A DNA stretch of 59,316 nt from Glycomyces buryatensis (GTDB lineage: Bacteria > Actinomycetota > Actinomycetes > Mycobacteriales > Micromonosporaceae), in NCBI RefSeq assembly GCF_004912275.1, contig NZ_STGY01000044.1, forward strand, positions 24,001 to 83,316. The letters run 5' to 3'. Positions within the stretch are counted from its first letter, which is position 1, and every line of letters begins with the position of its first letter. Made by a program: the position numbers and the translations under genes. Under the pieces are notes generated by a model. The model was not told the origin of the DNA and ran no database searches. It worked only from the letters and a program-made list of their open reading frames with translations. Below, piece after piece: positions 24,625 through 33,620 of the stretch.

Positions 24625-25503
24625 TCACTCGATGATGTCGGCGACCGTCGGCACCGTCGCAGCCTTCTTGATCCAGGCGCGAAGCTGGCCCGGGTCCTGG
24701 CAGCGCTCGATGCGGCGCCGCTGGTTCTCACTGATCGACAGGTTCCTGGCCTCGACGAAGTCCAGCAGCGCCTCCGACAGGCCCTGGGCCTCGCCCTCGG
24801 CTTTACCTCGGGCTTCGCGGTCCAGCAGCAGCTTGCTCTGGTACGGGTAGGTCTCGTTCTGCATCATGGCCTCCAGAATGGTGCGCGGCCGCTGTTCAAG
24901 CTGGCCTAGCATGTAGTCAGCGTATCGTGTGGCCCGTTCTTCGGGAAGGACCGAGAGTTCTTTGAGAGCCGCGGTGAGCAGCGGATCGATATCGGAATCG
25001 TGCTGGTGGACGAGTGAGCCGAGCACCATGCGCTCGGCGAGCACGCCGGTCCCGGAGACCGTCGTGTGCCTCGGATAGTTGTCAGGCCCGAGCACCAGCG
25101 GACGGAGGATGAAATCCGGATGCCCGGTTTCGATCGGCGCCCGCGCCCAGGACGCGACCGCGGTACCGGGGCAGACCACCACCAGCACTACCGGAGCTTT
25201 GATGCGATGGCGGATGTTGGCCTGGTAGGCGGGCCAGGAGAACCGTTTGCGCGAGTCCGTGCCGCGCTGGACCTCCACGATGATGCCCAGCCGGTTGCGC
25301 CGACCGGCGCGACAGAGCACCACATTGTCACAGTTGAGGTCCCGGACCTGCGCGTCGGTGGCCGACTCGGAATAGGGGACGACCTCATCGTGGTCGGGGA
25401 TGGGGACACCGAGAAGATCCCCGGCGAGCTCGACTGCGAAATCCGGTCGAGATCGGCACAACTTCAATGGTGTGTCGTGTTCGTGTGTAGTCACCGTTCC
25501 CAT
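24625..25503 (-). CDS. Rpn/YhgA-like PD-(D/E)XK nuclease family protein
   Basis: About 292 residues from the ATG at 25503; a GTG at 25524 is also possible. The core RLGIIVEVQRGTDSRKRFSWPAYQ has the E-x-Q and K of Rpn/YhgA-like (recombination-promoting nuclease) proteins, and the C-terminal helical segment (ILEAMMQNETYPYQSKLLLDREARGKAEGEAQG) is typical of the group. These proteins are scattered, often mobile, and possibly DNA nucleases. It converges on the AbiEi/DUF559 gene. Confidence 0.75.
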   Translation of the reverse strand: MGTVTTHEHDTPLKLCRSRPDFAVELAGDLLGVPIPDHDEVVPYSESATDAQVRDLNCDNVVLCRAGRRNRLGIIVEVQRGTDSRKRFSWPAYQANIRHRIKAPVVLVVVCPGTAVASWARAPIETGHPDFILRPLVLGPDNYPRHTTVSGTGVLAERMVLGSLVHQHDSDIDPLLTAALKELSVLPEERATRYADYMLGQLEQRPRTILEAMMQNETYPYQSKLLLDREARGKAEGEAQGLSEALLDFVEARNLSISENQRRRIERCQDPGQLRAWIKKAATVPTVADIIE

Positions 25504-25694
25504 GCTGCACGGACACAGCGACACCCCCAGGCCTCGTAACCCGCCGCTAGATCCCGTTAGAGATGAGCTTCACTCCCAGAAGGCCGCGAAGAAAAGCGGG
25601 AGCGGTGCCCCCGGCCCGTCCACGATACGATCGGGACGAGCATTGTTCGAGTCCCCATAACCATGCGGTCGGGGCGGTCGGGTGGGAGTGGCAC

Positions 25695-26132
25695 GTGTCG
25701 GAAGGGTCCTTCACCGGGTTCGCGCACCCGGCGGTGCCCACCGCCGAGGAGATCCGCACCTGGGCACTCGATCCGATCTCGGTCGCGCCCGATGGCCGCC
25801 AATGGGATCTCACCCTCGCCACCGATGATCTCGCCGAGACCTGGCTGGACCTCGCCGCCGACGCCACGTGCCCGAAGCGCTCCTTCGCGCTGCACGTGCT
25901 CTACATCTACTCCGGCGACGCCGTCCGCACCAAGTTCCGCGTGCACCCGCGCAAGCGCCTCGACAAACTCCTCGACAAATCACGAGAGATCCGCGACCAG
26001 TATGTTGAACTGTGGGCGGCCAACACCCAAGCGCTCATCCGCCAACCCGACCTGTTCGACTACGACGAATGGTGCAACGGCGGACTCGTGCGCAGGCCGC
26101 GCCGACTCAACCCGGCTCCATCCAGAAGGTAA
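25695..26132 (+). CDS. Conserved protein of unknown function
   Basis: The GTG at 25695 preceded by GGGAG is preferred over upstream in-frame starts and gives 145 residues. The sequence (ALHVLYIYSGDAVRTKFRVHPRKRLDKLLDKSREI) is soluble and helical with a basic middle, and I recognise no family. It ends 4 bp before the DUF1707 gene, so they are probably co-transcribed. Confidence 0.65.
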   Translation: MSEGSFTGFAHPAVPTAEEIRTWALDPISVAPDGRQWDLTLATDDLAETWLDLAADATCPKRSFALHVLYIYSGDAVRTKFRVHPRKRLDKLLDKSREIRDQYVELWAANTQALIRQPDLFDYDEWCNGGLVRRPRRLNPAPSRR

Positions 26133-26136
26133 ACAG

Positions 26137-26730
26137 ATGTCCACGCCCGACCCGAACATGCGGATCTCCAACACCGAACGAGAAGCGATCATCGCCCGCC
26201 TCCACGCCGCCACCGAGGAGGGCCGCCTCGACCTGAACGAGTTCGCCGAGCGCTCCAGCCAGACCTACGAGGCCAAGACCTACGCCGAGATCGAAGGCCT
26301 CCTCGCCGACCTGCCCGCGACCGGCGGTGAGCTCGTGGCCCCCACCCCCGCACCCGAGTCGCGTCCGGCCCCGGCGGAGTTGCGCCTCAATCCCACCGCC
26401 TCATCCGTTGAGCGCAAAGGCGAATGGACCGTCCCGGACCGCACCGTGGTGAACGCCAAGGCCAGCTCCGTCAAGCTCGACTACCGCCACGCGACCATCA
26501 ATCTACGCGACATCGCCGTCAAGATCGACCTCAAGGCCTCCTCGCTGGAGCTCGTCCTCCCCAGGAACGCCTACGCCGTCGACGAGGACACCGACCTGAT
26601 GGCCAGCTCCGCGAAGAACCACTGCTCCTTCAAGGGCGACACGAACATTCGGTTCACCGTGTCCGGCTTCGCCAAGGCCAGCTCGGTCAATATCCGCTAT
26701 GAGCGCCGTTTCCTCTGGTGGCGTTGGTAG
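26137..26730 (+). CDS. DUF1707 protein with repetitive beta domain
   Basis: The 197-residue protein starts with a DUF1707 domain (MRISNTEREAIIARLHAATEEGRLD, TYAEIEGLLADLP), thought to be a small DNA-binding or signalling module in actinobacteria. The C-terminal part has a recurring A(K)ASS motif (NAKASSVKLDYR, LKASSLELVLPR, LMASSAKNHC, AKASSVNIRYE), suggesting a beta-helix or bactofilin-like stack. An RBS (AGAAGG) overlaps the upstream stop. Confidence 0.78.
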   Translation: MSTPDPNMRISNTEREAIIARLHAATEEGRLDLNEFAERSSQTYEAKTYAEIEGLLADLPATGGELVAPTPAPESRPAPAELRLNPTASSVERKGEWTVPDRTVVNAKASSVKLDYRHATINLRDIAVKIDLKASSLELVLPRNAYAVDEDTDLMASSAKNHCSFKGDTNIRFTVSGFAKASSVNIRYERRFLWWRW

Positions 26731-26968
26731 TCCGTCTACTCCCTCAGGCCCCGACGATCACATGAGAGCCGCCGAAGGCCCACGCGAACGTCCAATGTAA
26801 CGGCCACATAACAGTATTGACCGATTGTCACATTCTTCCCATTCCGGGGTTTACACCGAACCACGCTCGCAATAGGCTCCTTTTCGTGCGCCACATCACG
26901 GTGAAGCTTGCGAACCGTGATGAGTACTGAACCCAAACGGCGCGTCCCCCTTGAGAGGAGCTCATCGA

Positions 26969-29900
26969 ATGGGATCTTCGTCCCCCCGATTCTTCCGAAG
27001 GCGCCGGGTCCCCCGCGCCAGAAACGGAACCCGACTCACCCTGGCGGCCCTGACCGCCTCCGCGGTGGTAGCCGGCCTCACCACGGCCGCCGGACCGGCC
27101 TCGGCCGAGCCCGCCTCGCTCCCCGAGATCACCCCCGACTACTACAAGGAAGCCCCGGCCCAGGACGTCGAGTACACCGACGGCTACTACATGGTCCAGC
27201 TGGCCGCCGACCCCATCGCGACCTATGAGGGCGGCGAAGCCGGCCTCGCCGCGACGGCGCCCGACGAGGGCGACACCATCGACTTCTCCGCGAACGAGGT
27301 CGAGGAGTACCGCGATCACCTTGCGTCCGAACGCGATCAGGTCATCGACTCCCACGACGTCGACCCGGCCGCCGAGTACGACACGGTGTTCTCCGGTTTC
27401 GCCGCCGAGCTGACGGCCGCCCAGGCCGAGGAGCTCGCCGCGTCCGACGGGGTCATCTCGGTCGTCCCCGACGAGATCTACCAGCTCGACACCGCCACCA
27501 CCCCGGACTTCCTGGGCCTGGAGGGCGAGGACGGCGCCTGGAACGAGCAGTTCGGCGATCCCGAGCACGCCGGCGAAGGCGTCATCGTCGGCATCCTGGA
27601 CACCGGTGTCTGGCCGGAGAACCCATCCCTGGCACCCCTCCCCGAGCCCCGCCCCGACCAGGACGTCATCGACGCCAAGTGGAACGGCGAGTGCGTCGAG
27701 GGCGAGGACGAGGACCCCGCCAACAACATCACCTGCAACAACAAGCTGATCGGCGCCCGCTGGTTCGACACGCGCGGCGTCTCGGCCGACGGTTACGCCT
27801 CCCCGCGCGACCAGAACAGCCACGGCACCCACACCGCCACGACCGCGGCGGGCAACTACCAGACCGACGTGACCCTGGACGGCGAGGAGTTCGGGACGGT
27901 CTCGGGCATGGCCCCGGCCGCCCGCGTCTCGTCCTACAAGGTCTGCTGGGGCGGCTGCGCCGGCGCCGACCTCGTCGCCGGTATCGAAGCGGCCGTGAAC
28001 GACGGCGTCGACGTCATCAACTTCTCGATCGGTTCGCTCGGCACCAGCGAGTTCGTCAACTCGGTGTCGATCGCGTTCTTCAACGCCGCCGCCTCCGGCG
28101 TGTTCGTGGCGGCCAGCGCCGGCAACAGCGGCCCGGGTTCCACTGTCGACCACCAGGAGCCGTGGGTGACCACGGTGGCGGCCTCGACGCACGACCAGAC
28201 GTTCCGCTCGGAGTTCACCTACGGGGACACGACGGTCAAGGTCGGCGCGATCCAGGGCGCGGGCGAGTATGGCATCAAGCTGGGTGCCGATGCGGCTCTT
28301 GACGATGCGGACCCGGCGGATGCCGCGGCCTGCAATGCGGATTCGCTGGATCCGGCCAAGGTCGAGGGCTTCGCGATCGTGTGCACCAGGGGGAACCTGT
28401 TCACGGACATGGCGAACGAGGTGGCCGCCGCGGGCGGTGCCGCGCTGGTCGTCCGTGACGTGGAGGACCTGGGGGCCGGCTCGGTCGTCACGTCGCAGGC
28501 GGTGCCGACGATGCACATCGGTTACACCGACGGGCTGGCGCTGGTCGAGTGGATCGAGTCCACTGAGGACCCGACCTTCTCCGTGACATCATCGGTCCGC
28601 CAGGAGCAGAACGCGCCGTCGATGGCGGCGTTCTCCTCGGCCGGTCCGGCGCTGTCGGCGGGTCAGAACCTGCTGAAGCCGGACGTGACGGGCCCGGGCG
28701 TGGAGATCCTCGCCGGGGTGACGCCGGAGACGAGCCGCGGCAACGACTATGCGGCGATGCAGGGCACGTCGATGTCGAGTCCGCACATCGCGGGTCTGGC
28801 GGCGCTGCTGGCGTCGGCGAACCCGGAGTGGTCGCCGATGGCGGTGAAGTCGGCAATGATGACGACGGCTTACACCACTGACGCGGCGGGCAATTCGATT
28901 CAGCGCGGCGGCGCGGACGCGACGCCGTTCGACTACGGGGCCGGGCATGTCGACGGCGCCGAGATGTTCGACCCGGGCCTGGTCTTCGAGTCCTCGCCGG
29001 AGCAGTGGATCCAGTACATCTGCGGCACCGCCGAGGCGTTCAAGATCGGGACGACTTGCGACGCTTACGGTTCGATCGAGCCGAGTCAGCTGAACTACCC
29101 GTCGGTGACGGTGTCGGAGCTGACCGGGGTGTCCGAGGTGACTCGTACGGTCACGAACGTCGGTGACAAGAAGGCGACGTACAAGCCGACGATCAATGCC
29201 CCGGCGGGCTTCGAGGTCGAGATCGACAAGAAGAAGCTGAAGCTGTCTCCGGGCGAGTCGGCGACGTACACGCTGACGATCACGCGCACCGATGCCGCTT
29301 ATGAGGAGTGGGCGTGGGGTGATGTGACGTGGACGGAGAAGAAGGGCAACAAGACGCTCCACGAGGTGCGTTCGCCGCTCGTGGTGAGGCCGGTGGAGCT
29401 GGGTGCGGCCGATGAGGTGACGTATTCGGGCGCTTCGGGTTCGGAGTCGCTGGCCGTGACCGCGGGCTTCGACGGCACGCTCGGCGCTTCGGTGTCGGGC
29501 CTGGTGGCCTCTGAGGTGTCGACGGCGACGCTGACCGATCCCGACGCGTCGGGGTTCCCCTCGGATGACCCGGTGGAGAGCTCGCACACGGTGTCGTACG
29601 AGTTCACCACGCCGGCGGATGCCGCGCTGGTGCGGTTCGCGACTTTGGATGCGGACCATCCGGAGGGGACCGACCTCGACTTGTTCGTGTACGCCAAGGA
29701 GGACGACGGTTCGCTGACGCTGGTGGGCAACTCGGCTTCGGGCGGCTCGAACGAGACGGTGACACTGCCGGGCGGTTACACGTTCGTGGTGTTCGTCGAC
29801 GAGTGGGACGGTCCGTCGCCGCTGGAATCGGTCCTGCACACCTGGGTCGTTCCGGGTTCGGACGAGGGGAACCTCGCGGTCGACCCGGCCGAGCAGGACG

Positions 29901-30034
29901 TGACCGTCGGTTCCACCGCCGAGGTGGGCCTGACGTGGTCGGGCCTGGAGGCGGGCGTGCGCTATCTGGGCTCGGTCGACTTCAACGAGGGCGGCGAGCC
30001 GGTCGGTTCGACGATTGTGAACATCACGCCCTAG
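26969..30034 (+). CDS. Secreted subtilisin-like (S8) serine protease
   Basis: The ATG at 26969, with AGGAG upstream, gives 1021 residues. A signal peptide (TLAALTASAVVAGLTTAAGPASA) and an I9-type propeptide (YYMVQLAADPIA, VFSGFAAELTA) are followed by the catalytic domain. The Asp is in GILDTGVWPENP, the His in NSHGTHTATTAAG and the Ser in GTSMSSPHIAGLAALL, with a PA-domain insertion (GAALVVRDVED) between. The C-terminus has Fn3-like and PPC-like parts (DLDLFVYAKEDDG). It digests extracellular protein. A hairpin terminator follows. Confidence 0.9.
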   Translation: MGSSSPRFFRRRRVPRARNGTRLTLAALTASAVVAGLTTAAGPASAEPASLPEITPDYYKEAPAQDVEYTDGYYMVQLAADPIATYEGGEAGLAATAPDEGDTIDFSANEVEEYRDHLASERDQVIDSHDVDPAAEYDTVFSGFAAELTAAQAEELAASDGVISVVPDEIYQLDTATTPDFLGLEGEDGAWNEQFGDPEHAGEGVIVGILDTGVWPENPSLAPLPEPRPDQDVIDAKWNGECVEGEDEDPANNITCNNKLIGARWFDTRGVSADGYASPRDQNSHGTHTATTAAGNYQTDVTLDGEEFGTVSGMAPAARVSSYKVCWGGCAGADLVAGIEAAVNDGVDVINFSIGSLGTSEFVNSVSIAFFNAAASGVFVAASAGNSGPGSTVDHQEPWVTTVAASTHDQTFRSEFTYGDTTVKVGAIQGAGEYGIKLGADAALDDADPADAAACNADSLDPAKVEGFAIVCTRGNLFTDMANEVAAAGGAALVVRDVEDLGAGSVVTSQAVPTMHIGYTDGLALVEWIESTEDPTFSVTSSVRQEQNAPSMAAFSSAGPALSAGQNLLKPDVTGPGVEILAGVTPETSRGNDYAAMQGTSMSSPHIAGLAALLASANPEWSPMAVKSAMMTTAYTTDAAGNSIQRGGADATPFDYGAGHVDGAEMFDPGLVFESSPEQWIQYICGTAEAFKIGTTCDAYGSIEPSQLNYPSVTVSELTGVSEVTRTVTNVGDKKATYKPTINAPAGFEVEIDKKKLKLSPGESATYTLTITRTDAAYEEWAWGDVTWTEKKGNKTLHEVRSPLVVRPVELGAADEVTYSGASGSESLAVTAGFDGTLGASVSGLVASEVSTATLTDPDASGFPSDDPVESSHTVSYEFTTPADAALVRFATLDADHPEGTDLDLFVYAKEDDGSLTLVGNSASGGSNETVTLPGGYTFVVFVDEWDGPSPLESVLHTWVVPGSDEGNLAVDPAEQDVTVGSTAEVGLTWSGLEAGVRYLGSVDFNEGGEPVGSTIVNITP

Positions 30035-30077
30035 TCATTTAGGGCCGCAACGGATGACGAAGTGAGCGTCCGTCCGT

Positions 30078-30116
30078 CGCGACACCGATCCGCCGCAGGG
30101 CGGCCCCGGTGTCGCG
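30078..30116 (+). terminator. Hairpin terminator after the S8 protease
   Basis: CGCGACACCG (30078-30087) pairs perfectly with CGGTGTCGCG (30107-30116), and the loop itself can pair (CCGCC with GGCGG). Confidence 0.7.
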
Positions 30117-30256
30117 ATCGGGCGGGCGCTCGTCGTTTCAGGGGGCGGGGCGGGTGCGAGGTTTATCGCAGCGCTCCCACCTGGCCGTTCACCGCCGTAT
30201 AATTCCTGCATAGCCCAGTAATTCGATATGTGCCCACATAGTCCGCTGGAGTGCCC

Positions 30257-31051
30257 GTGAAGCGCCGATACATGCCCGTAGCGCTGTTCAGCGTGGCCGC
30301 CTTGGCGATCGCCGGCCTGGGCTTCAACGCATTCCAGCGCTCGCACCCCGACATCACCGCTTCGGCGGACGCGGCGGAGGTCGCCCCTGAGGGTTCGCCG
30401 CCGGTCCCGGCCGAGGCCGTCCCCGGCAATACGCTGCAAGCGCCCGTGTCGATCATGCCGCTCGGCGACTCGATCACCAGCAGTCCCGGCTGCTGGCGGG
30501 GGAACCTGTGGGACCGGCTTGTCGAGGCCGGGCACGACATCCACTTCGTCGGGTCGGAATCGGATCCGTGCCCGCCGAGCGCGGTCGAGGAGTGGCACGA
30601 GGGCCACGGCGGCTACAAGGTCACCGATTCGGTCGCGAACGGCTATGTGCGTTCGTGGCTGGAGCTCAACACCCCCGACGTGCTGATGATGCACTTCGGC
30701 ACCAACGACATGTGGCGCGAAGTGCCGGTCGAGGCGGTCATGGACGCCTACACGCAGGTCGTGGCCGACCTGCGCGAGCTCAATCCCTCTGCGGTCATCC
30801 TCATCGCCCAGATCATCCCGCTGCATCCCGAGGGCTGCGACGGCTGCCCCGAGCGGGCGATCGCGCTCAATGCGCTCATCCCCGGCTGGGCGGAGCGACT
30901 GACCACCGAGGACTCACCGATCTGGGTGGTCGACCAGCACACCGGGTTCGTCCCGGCGACCGACACCTCCGACGGGGTCCATCCCGACGGGGACGGGTAC
31001 GTGAAGATCGCGGCCAACTGGTTCGCGGCCCTGGACCCGATCCTTCCTTGA
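30257..31051 (+). CDS. Secreted SGNH/GDSL esterase, CE3-like
   Basis: The GTG at 30257 lies 5 bp after GGAG and gives 264 residues; another GTG at 30251 is too close to that site. A signal or anchor segment (LFSVAALAIAGLGFNAF) precedes the catalytic part. Block I is SIMPLGDSIT, block III is HFGTNDM, and block V is DGVHPDGDGY with the catalytic Asp and His. GCWRGNLWDRL and EGHGGYKV resemble CE3 acetyl xylan esterases. It should remove acetyl groups from plant polysaccharide, fitting the downstream GH43 genes. Confidence 0.85.
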   Translation: MKRRYMPVALFSVAALAIAGLGFNAFQRSHPDITASADAAEVAPEGSPPVPAEAVPGNTLQAPVSIMPLGDSITSSPGCWRGNLWDRLVEAGHDIHFVGSESDPCPPSAVEEWHEGHGGYKVTDSVANGYVRSWLELNTPDVLMMHFGTNDMWREVPVEAVMDAYTQVVADLRELNPSAVILIAQIIPLHPEGCDGCPERAIALNALIPGWAERLTTEDSPIWVVDQHTGFVPATDTSDGVHPDGDGYVKIAANWFAALDPILP

Positions 31052-31083
31052 TTTCAGGCGGCGAACGACGGAGCAGGTGAGAA

Positions 31084-31117
31084 GAAAGGCGGCGCTCTGG
31101 CCGGAGCGCCGCCTTTC
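31084..31117 (+). terminator. Hairpin terminator after the esterase
   Basis: A 14-base perfect stem (31084-31097 with 31104-31117) has a six-base loop and CTTTC at the end. Confidence 0.75.
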
Positions 31118-31271
31118 GCGTTGCCGCCCTGACTCTCCCGCGAGTCCGGCGACCACGATCCGGGCAGACTCGATCTTGCCTCCCGGGTGTGACAATCTCG
31201 CGGCCGAGTGACGTCCCGATTGCAAAGGGTGGAAATTTTCCCTAATGGGGGTCTGCGATTGATTTCTGGTC

Positions 31272-31287
31272 ATGTTGTCGGTAACAT
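31272..31287 (+). promoter_or_regulatory. LacI-type operator candidate upstream of the GH43 genes
   Basis: ATGTTGTCGGTAACAT is a 16-bp imperfect palindrome with a central CG and ATGTT/AACAT ends, the form of LacI-family operators. It lies 46 bp before the start of the endo-arabinanase gene, so an arabinose- or oligosaccharide-sensing repressor encoded elsewhere is plausible. Confidence 0.5.
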
Positions 31288-31333
31288 CGGGGCGTCCCTC
31301 ACACATCGACATTTCTGCATAGGTGATGAATCA

Positions 31334-32404
31334 ATGGCAACGAAGCCCAAGACCCTCGCCGCCGGACTCGGCGCCGCCGCGCTCGCGGCCGCCGGACTCG
31401 CGGTCTACCTCCCCACCGCCGGAGCCGCCGACAACCACGGCTCCGAGGTTTCCCAAGCGGCTCAGGCCAAACAGAACTGTGACGGAGCCGTGAGCGCACC
31501 CGGCACGCTCACCGGTTCCCTCGGGGCCCACGACCCGGCCCTCGTCACCTCCTGCGAGGAGGGCGAGCCCTGGTACGTGTTCGCCACCGGCTACGGCCCG
31601 GTCGGCGATGGCAACGTCACGATCCGCACTTCCAATGACAACGGCGCTACCTGGGAGGACGCCGGAACCATGTGGGACACCAAGCCCGCGTGGGTGACAG
31701 AAGAGGTCCCGGGAGTCGACAACATCTGGGCCCCCGAGGTCTTCTGGGACGAAGAGCGAAGCCTGTACTCCATGTACTACTCGGCTTCGACCTTCGGCAA
31801 CCAGCACTCCGTCATCGGACTGGCCACCAACGAGACCCTCGACCCGACCGACGACGACTACGGCTGGGACGACCAGGGTCTGGTGTGGGAGTCGAACGAG
31901 GGCGACCCGTACAACGCCATCGACGCCTCCATCCTGGACACCGATGAGGGCCGGTTCATGGCCTTCGGCTCCTGGTGGTCCGGCATCTACGCGGTCGAGC
32001 TCGACCCCGCCACCGGCAAGGCGGTCGACGGCGCCGAAGCGATCCACCTCGCGGGCCGTGGCGGCTCCGGCATCGAGGGCCCGACCCTCACCGAGCACGA
32101 CGGCATGTACTACCTCTTCACCTCGTGGGACGTGTGCTGCGCCGGCGCCGACTCGACCTACAACATCCGGGTGGGCCGCTCCGAATCCCCGACCGGACCG
32201 TTCGTCGACGCCGAGGGCACGGCCCTGACCGACGGCGGCGGCACCCTCGTCCTGGCCGGCCACGGCGACTTCGTCGCCTCGGGCGGACAGTCGATCTCCA
32301 ACGGGCTCATGGCCTACCACTCCTACGACACCGCCGGCGACTTCGAGATGGGCATCGAGGCCATCGAATGGGTCGACGGCTGGCCCGTCCTGGACGGCCA
32401 GTAG
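31334..32404 (+). CDS. Secreted GH43 arabinan endo-1,5-alpha-arabinanase-like enzyme
   Basis: The 356-residue protein has a signal peptide (LAAGLGAAALAAAGLAVYLPTAGA) and the five-blade GH43 fold. The general base is in GAHDPALV, the pKa-modulating Asp in YNAIDASI, and the acid Glu in GSGIEGPTL. The pattern fits the endo-arabinanase subfamily. It should cut alpha-1,5-arabinan outside the cell. The exo-acting GH43 gene follows 18 bp later, so they form an operon under the LacI-like site. Confidence 0.87.
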   Translation: MATKPKTLAAGLGAAALAAAGLAVYLPTAGAADNHGSEVSQAAQAKQNCDGAVSAPGTLTGSLGAHDPALVTSCEEGEPWYVFATGYGPVGDGNVTIRTSNDNGATWEDAGTMWDTKPAWVTEEVPGVDNIWAPEVFWDEERSLYSMYYSASTFGNQHSVIGLATNETLDPTDDDYGWDDQGLVWESNEGDPYNAIDASILDTDEGRFMAFGSWWSGIYAVELDPATGKAVDGAEAIHLAGRGGSGIEGPTLTEHDGMYYLFTSWDVCCAGADSTYNIRVGRSESPTGPFVDAEGTALTDGGGTLVLAGHGDFVASGGQSISNGLMAYHSYDTAGDFEMGIEAIEWVDGWPVLDGQ

Positions 32405-32422
32405 GAACCCGGTTAGGAACCC

Positions 32423-33520
32423 ATGATGAACACGACACCGCAACGACGCGGAAAACGCATGCGCCGCAGCGCTTTGGCGGCCGTGGCCGCCGCCGCGCTG
32501 GCCGGACTCACCAGCCTGGTCGTCCTGAACGGCGCGGGAGCGGAAGAGGCCGGCGACGCCGACCAGACCGCGAACGACGTCGAAGCTGCCCAGGCATCGG
32601 TCACGAATCCATTGGTGCCCAACGGCGCCGACCCGTGGCTGGAGTACTACGACGGCAACTACTACATGGCCGCGACCACCTGGGACTCCACCGTCACCAT
32701 GCGGAGCTCGCCGACCCTCGCGGGCCTGGCGGACGCCTCCGCCGAAGTGGTGTGGGACGACGCCGGTGCCGCCGACCGCTGCTGCAGTCACTGGGCGCCG
32801 GAGTTCCACCAGATCGACGGCACCTGGTACCTCATGTACACGTCCGGGAACTCCCAGACGAACTTCGACGGCCAGCGCCTCCACGTGCTCCGCTCGACCG
32901 GGGACACCCCGGCCGGGCCGTACGAGTTCATGAGCACGCCGATGCCGGACCGTTGGAACATCGACGGGACGTACCTGGAGCTGGGCGACCAGCTGTACAT
33001 GCTGTGGTCGGAGTGGTACGGCGAGGACCAGTCCAACTGGATCGCCGAGATGAGCGACCCGTGGACCCTCGTCGAGGGTACCGAGACGATCATCTCGCAG
33101 CCGGAACACGACTGGGAGACCGTGGGCGGGCGCGTCAATGAGGCGCCCGAGGTGCTCCAGCACGACGGGGACACCTTCATCGTCTATTCGGCTTCCCAGT
33201 GCGCCACTGCGGATTACAAGCTGGGGATGCTGACGTACAACGGCGGCGACCCGCTGGACCGGTCCTCGTGGCCCAAGTCCGACGAGCCGGTCTTCGAGCA
33301 GGGCAACGGGGTCTACACGACCGGCCACAATGGCTTCTTCACGTCTCCGGACGGGTCGGAGCACTGGCTGGTCTACCACGGCAACGACGATCCCGAGGGC
33401 GGCTGCGGTTCGAGCCGTTCGACCCGGGTGCAGCCGTTCACCTTCAATGAGGACGGCACCCCGAACTTCGGGGAGCCGGTCGGCAATGGCGTGGAGATCC
33501 CCGCTCCCTCCGGGGAGTAG
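32423..33520 (+). CDS. Secreted GH43 exo-alpha-L-arabinofuranosidase-like enzyme
   Basis: The 365-residue protein has a signal peptide (RSALAAVAAAALAGLTSLVVL) and GH43 blades: NPLVPNGADPWLEYYDGNYYM with the base Asp, WNIDGTYLELGDQLYM, and VNEAPEVLQHDGD with the acid Glu. The layout resembles subfamily 26 exo-1,5-arabinofuranosidases. Working with the endo-enzyme it would release arabinose. The last 46 coding bases plus two bases beyond the stop are part of the 48-bp direct repeat that recurs at 35638. Confidence 0.87.
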   Translation: MMNTTPQRRGKRMRRSALAAVAAAALAGLTSLVVLNGAGAEEAGDADQTANDVEAAQASVTNPLVPNGADPWLEYYDGNYYMAATTWDSTVTMRSSPTLAGLADASAEVVWDDAGAADRCCSHWAPEFHQIDGTWYLMYTSGNSQTNFDGQRLHVLRSTGDTPAGPYEFMSTPMPDRWNIDGTYLELGDQLYMLWSEWYGEDQSNWIAEMSDPWTLVEGTETIISQPEHDWETVGGRVNEAPEVLQHDGDTFIVYSASQCATADYKLGMLTYNGGDPLDRSSWPKSDEPVFEQGNGVYTTGHNGFFTSPDGSEHWLVYHGNDDPEGGCGSSRSTRVQPFTFNEDGTPNFGEPVGNGVEIPAPSGE

Positions 33521-33522
33521 CG
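33475..33522. repeat. 48-bp perfect direct repeat, left copy
   Basis: It spans the 3' end of the second GH43 gene from GCCGGTCGG to GGGGAGTAGCG. It is identical to 35638-35685. Imperfect similarity continues for about 70 bp further, through a terminator hairpin and a GCGTCA.TCAGCGACCGC stretch. Confidence 0.9.
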
Positions 33523-33539
33523 AGATAGCGAGTTAGCGA

Positions 33540-33572
33540 GCGGGGCCGGTCAGGGGAACTGACCGGCCCCGC
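33540..33572 (+). terminator. Terminator hairpin, left arm
   Basis: GCGGGGCCGGTCAG pairs with CTGACCGGCCCCGC across a five-base loop. It ends the GH43 operon. A diverged version lies at 35706-35740. Confidence 0.75.
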
Positions 33573-33620
33573 GCGCGTCAGTCAGCGACCGCGTCCGCCC
33601 CCGCCTTCGGCGGCAGTTCG

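Noticed and set aside
26828..28516. Long open frame antisense to the S8 protease
   Set aside because: Composition of a GC shadow, and the opposite strand encodes the catalytic triad in order.
31331..33379. 682-codon frame antisense to the GH43 genes
   Set aside because: Shadow of two genes with intact glycosidase motifs and signal peptides.
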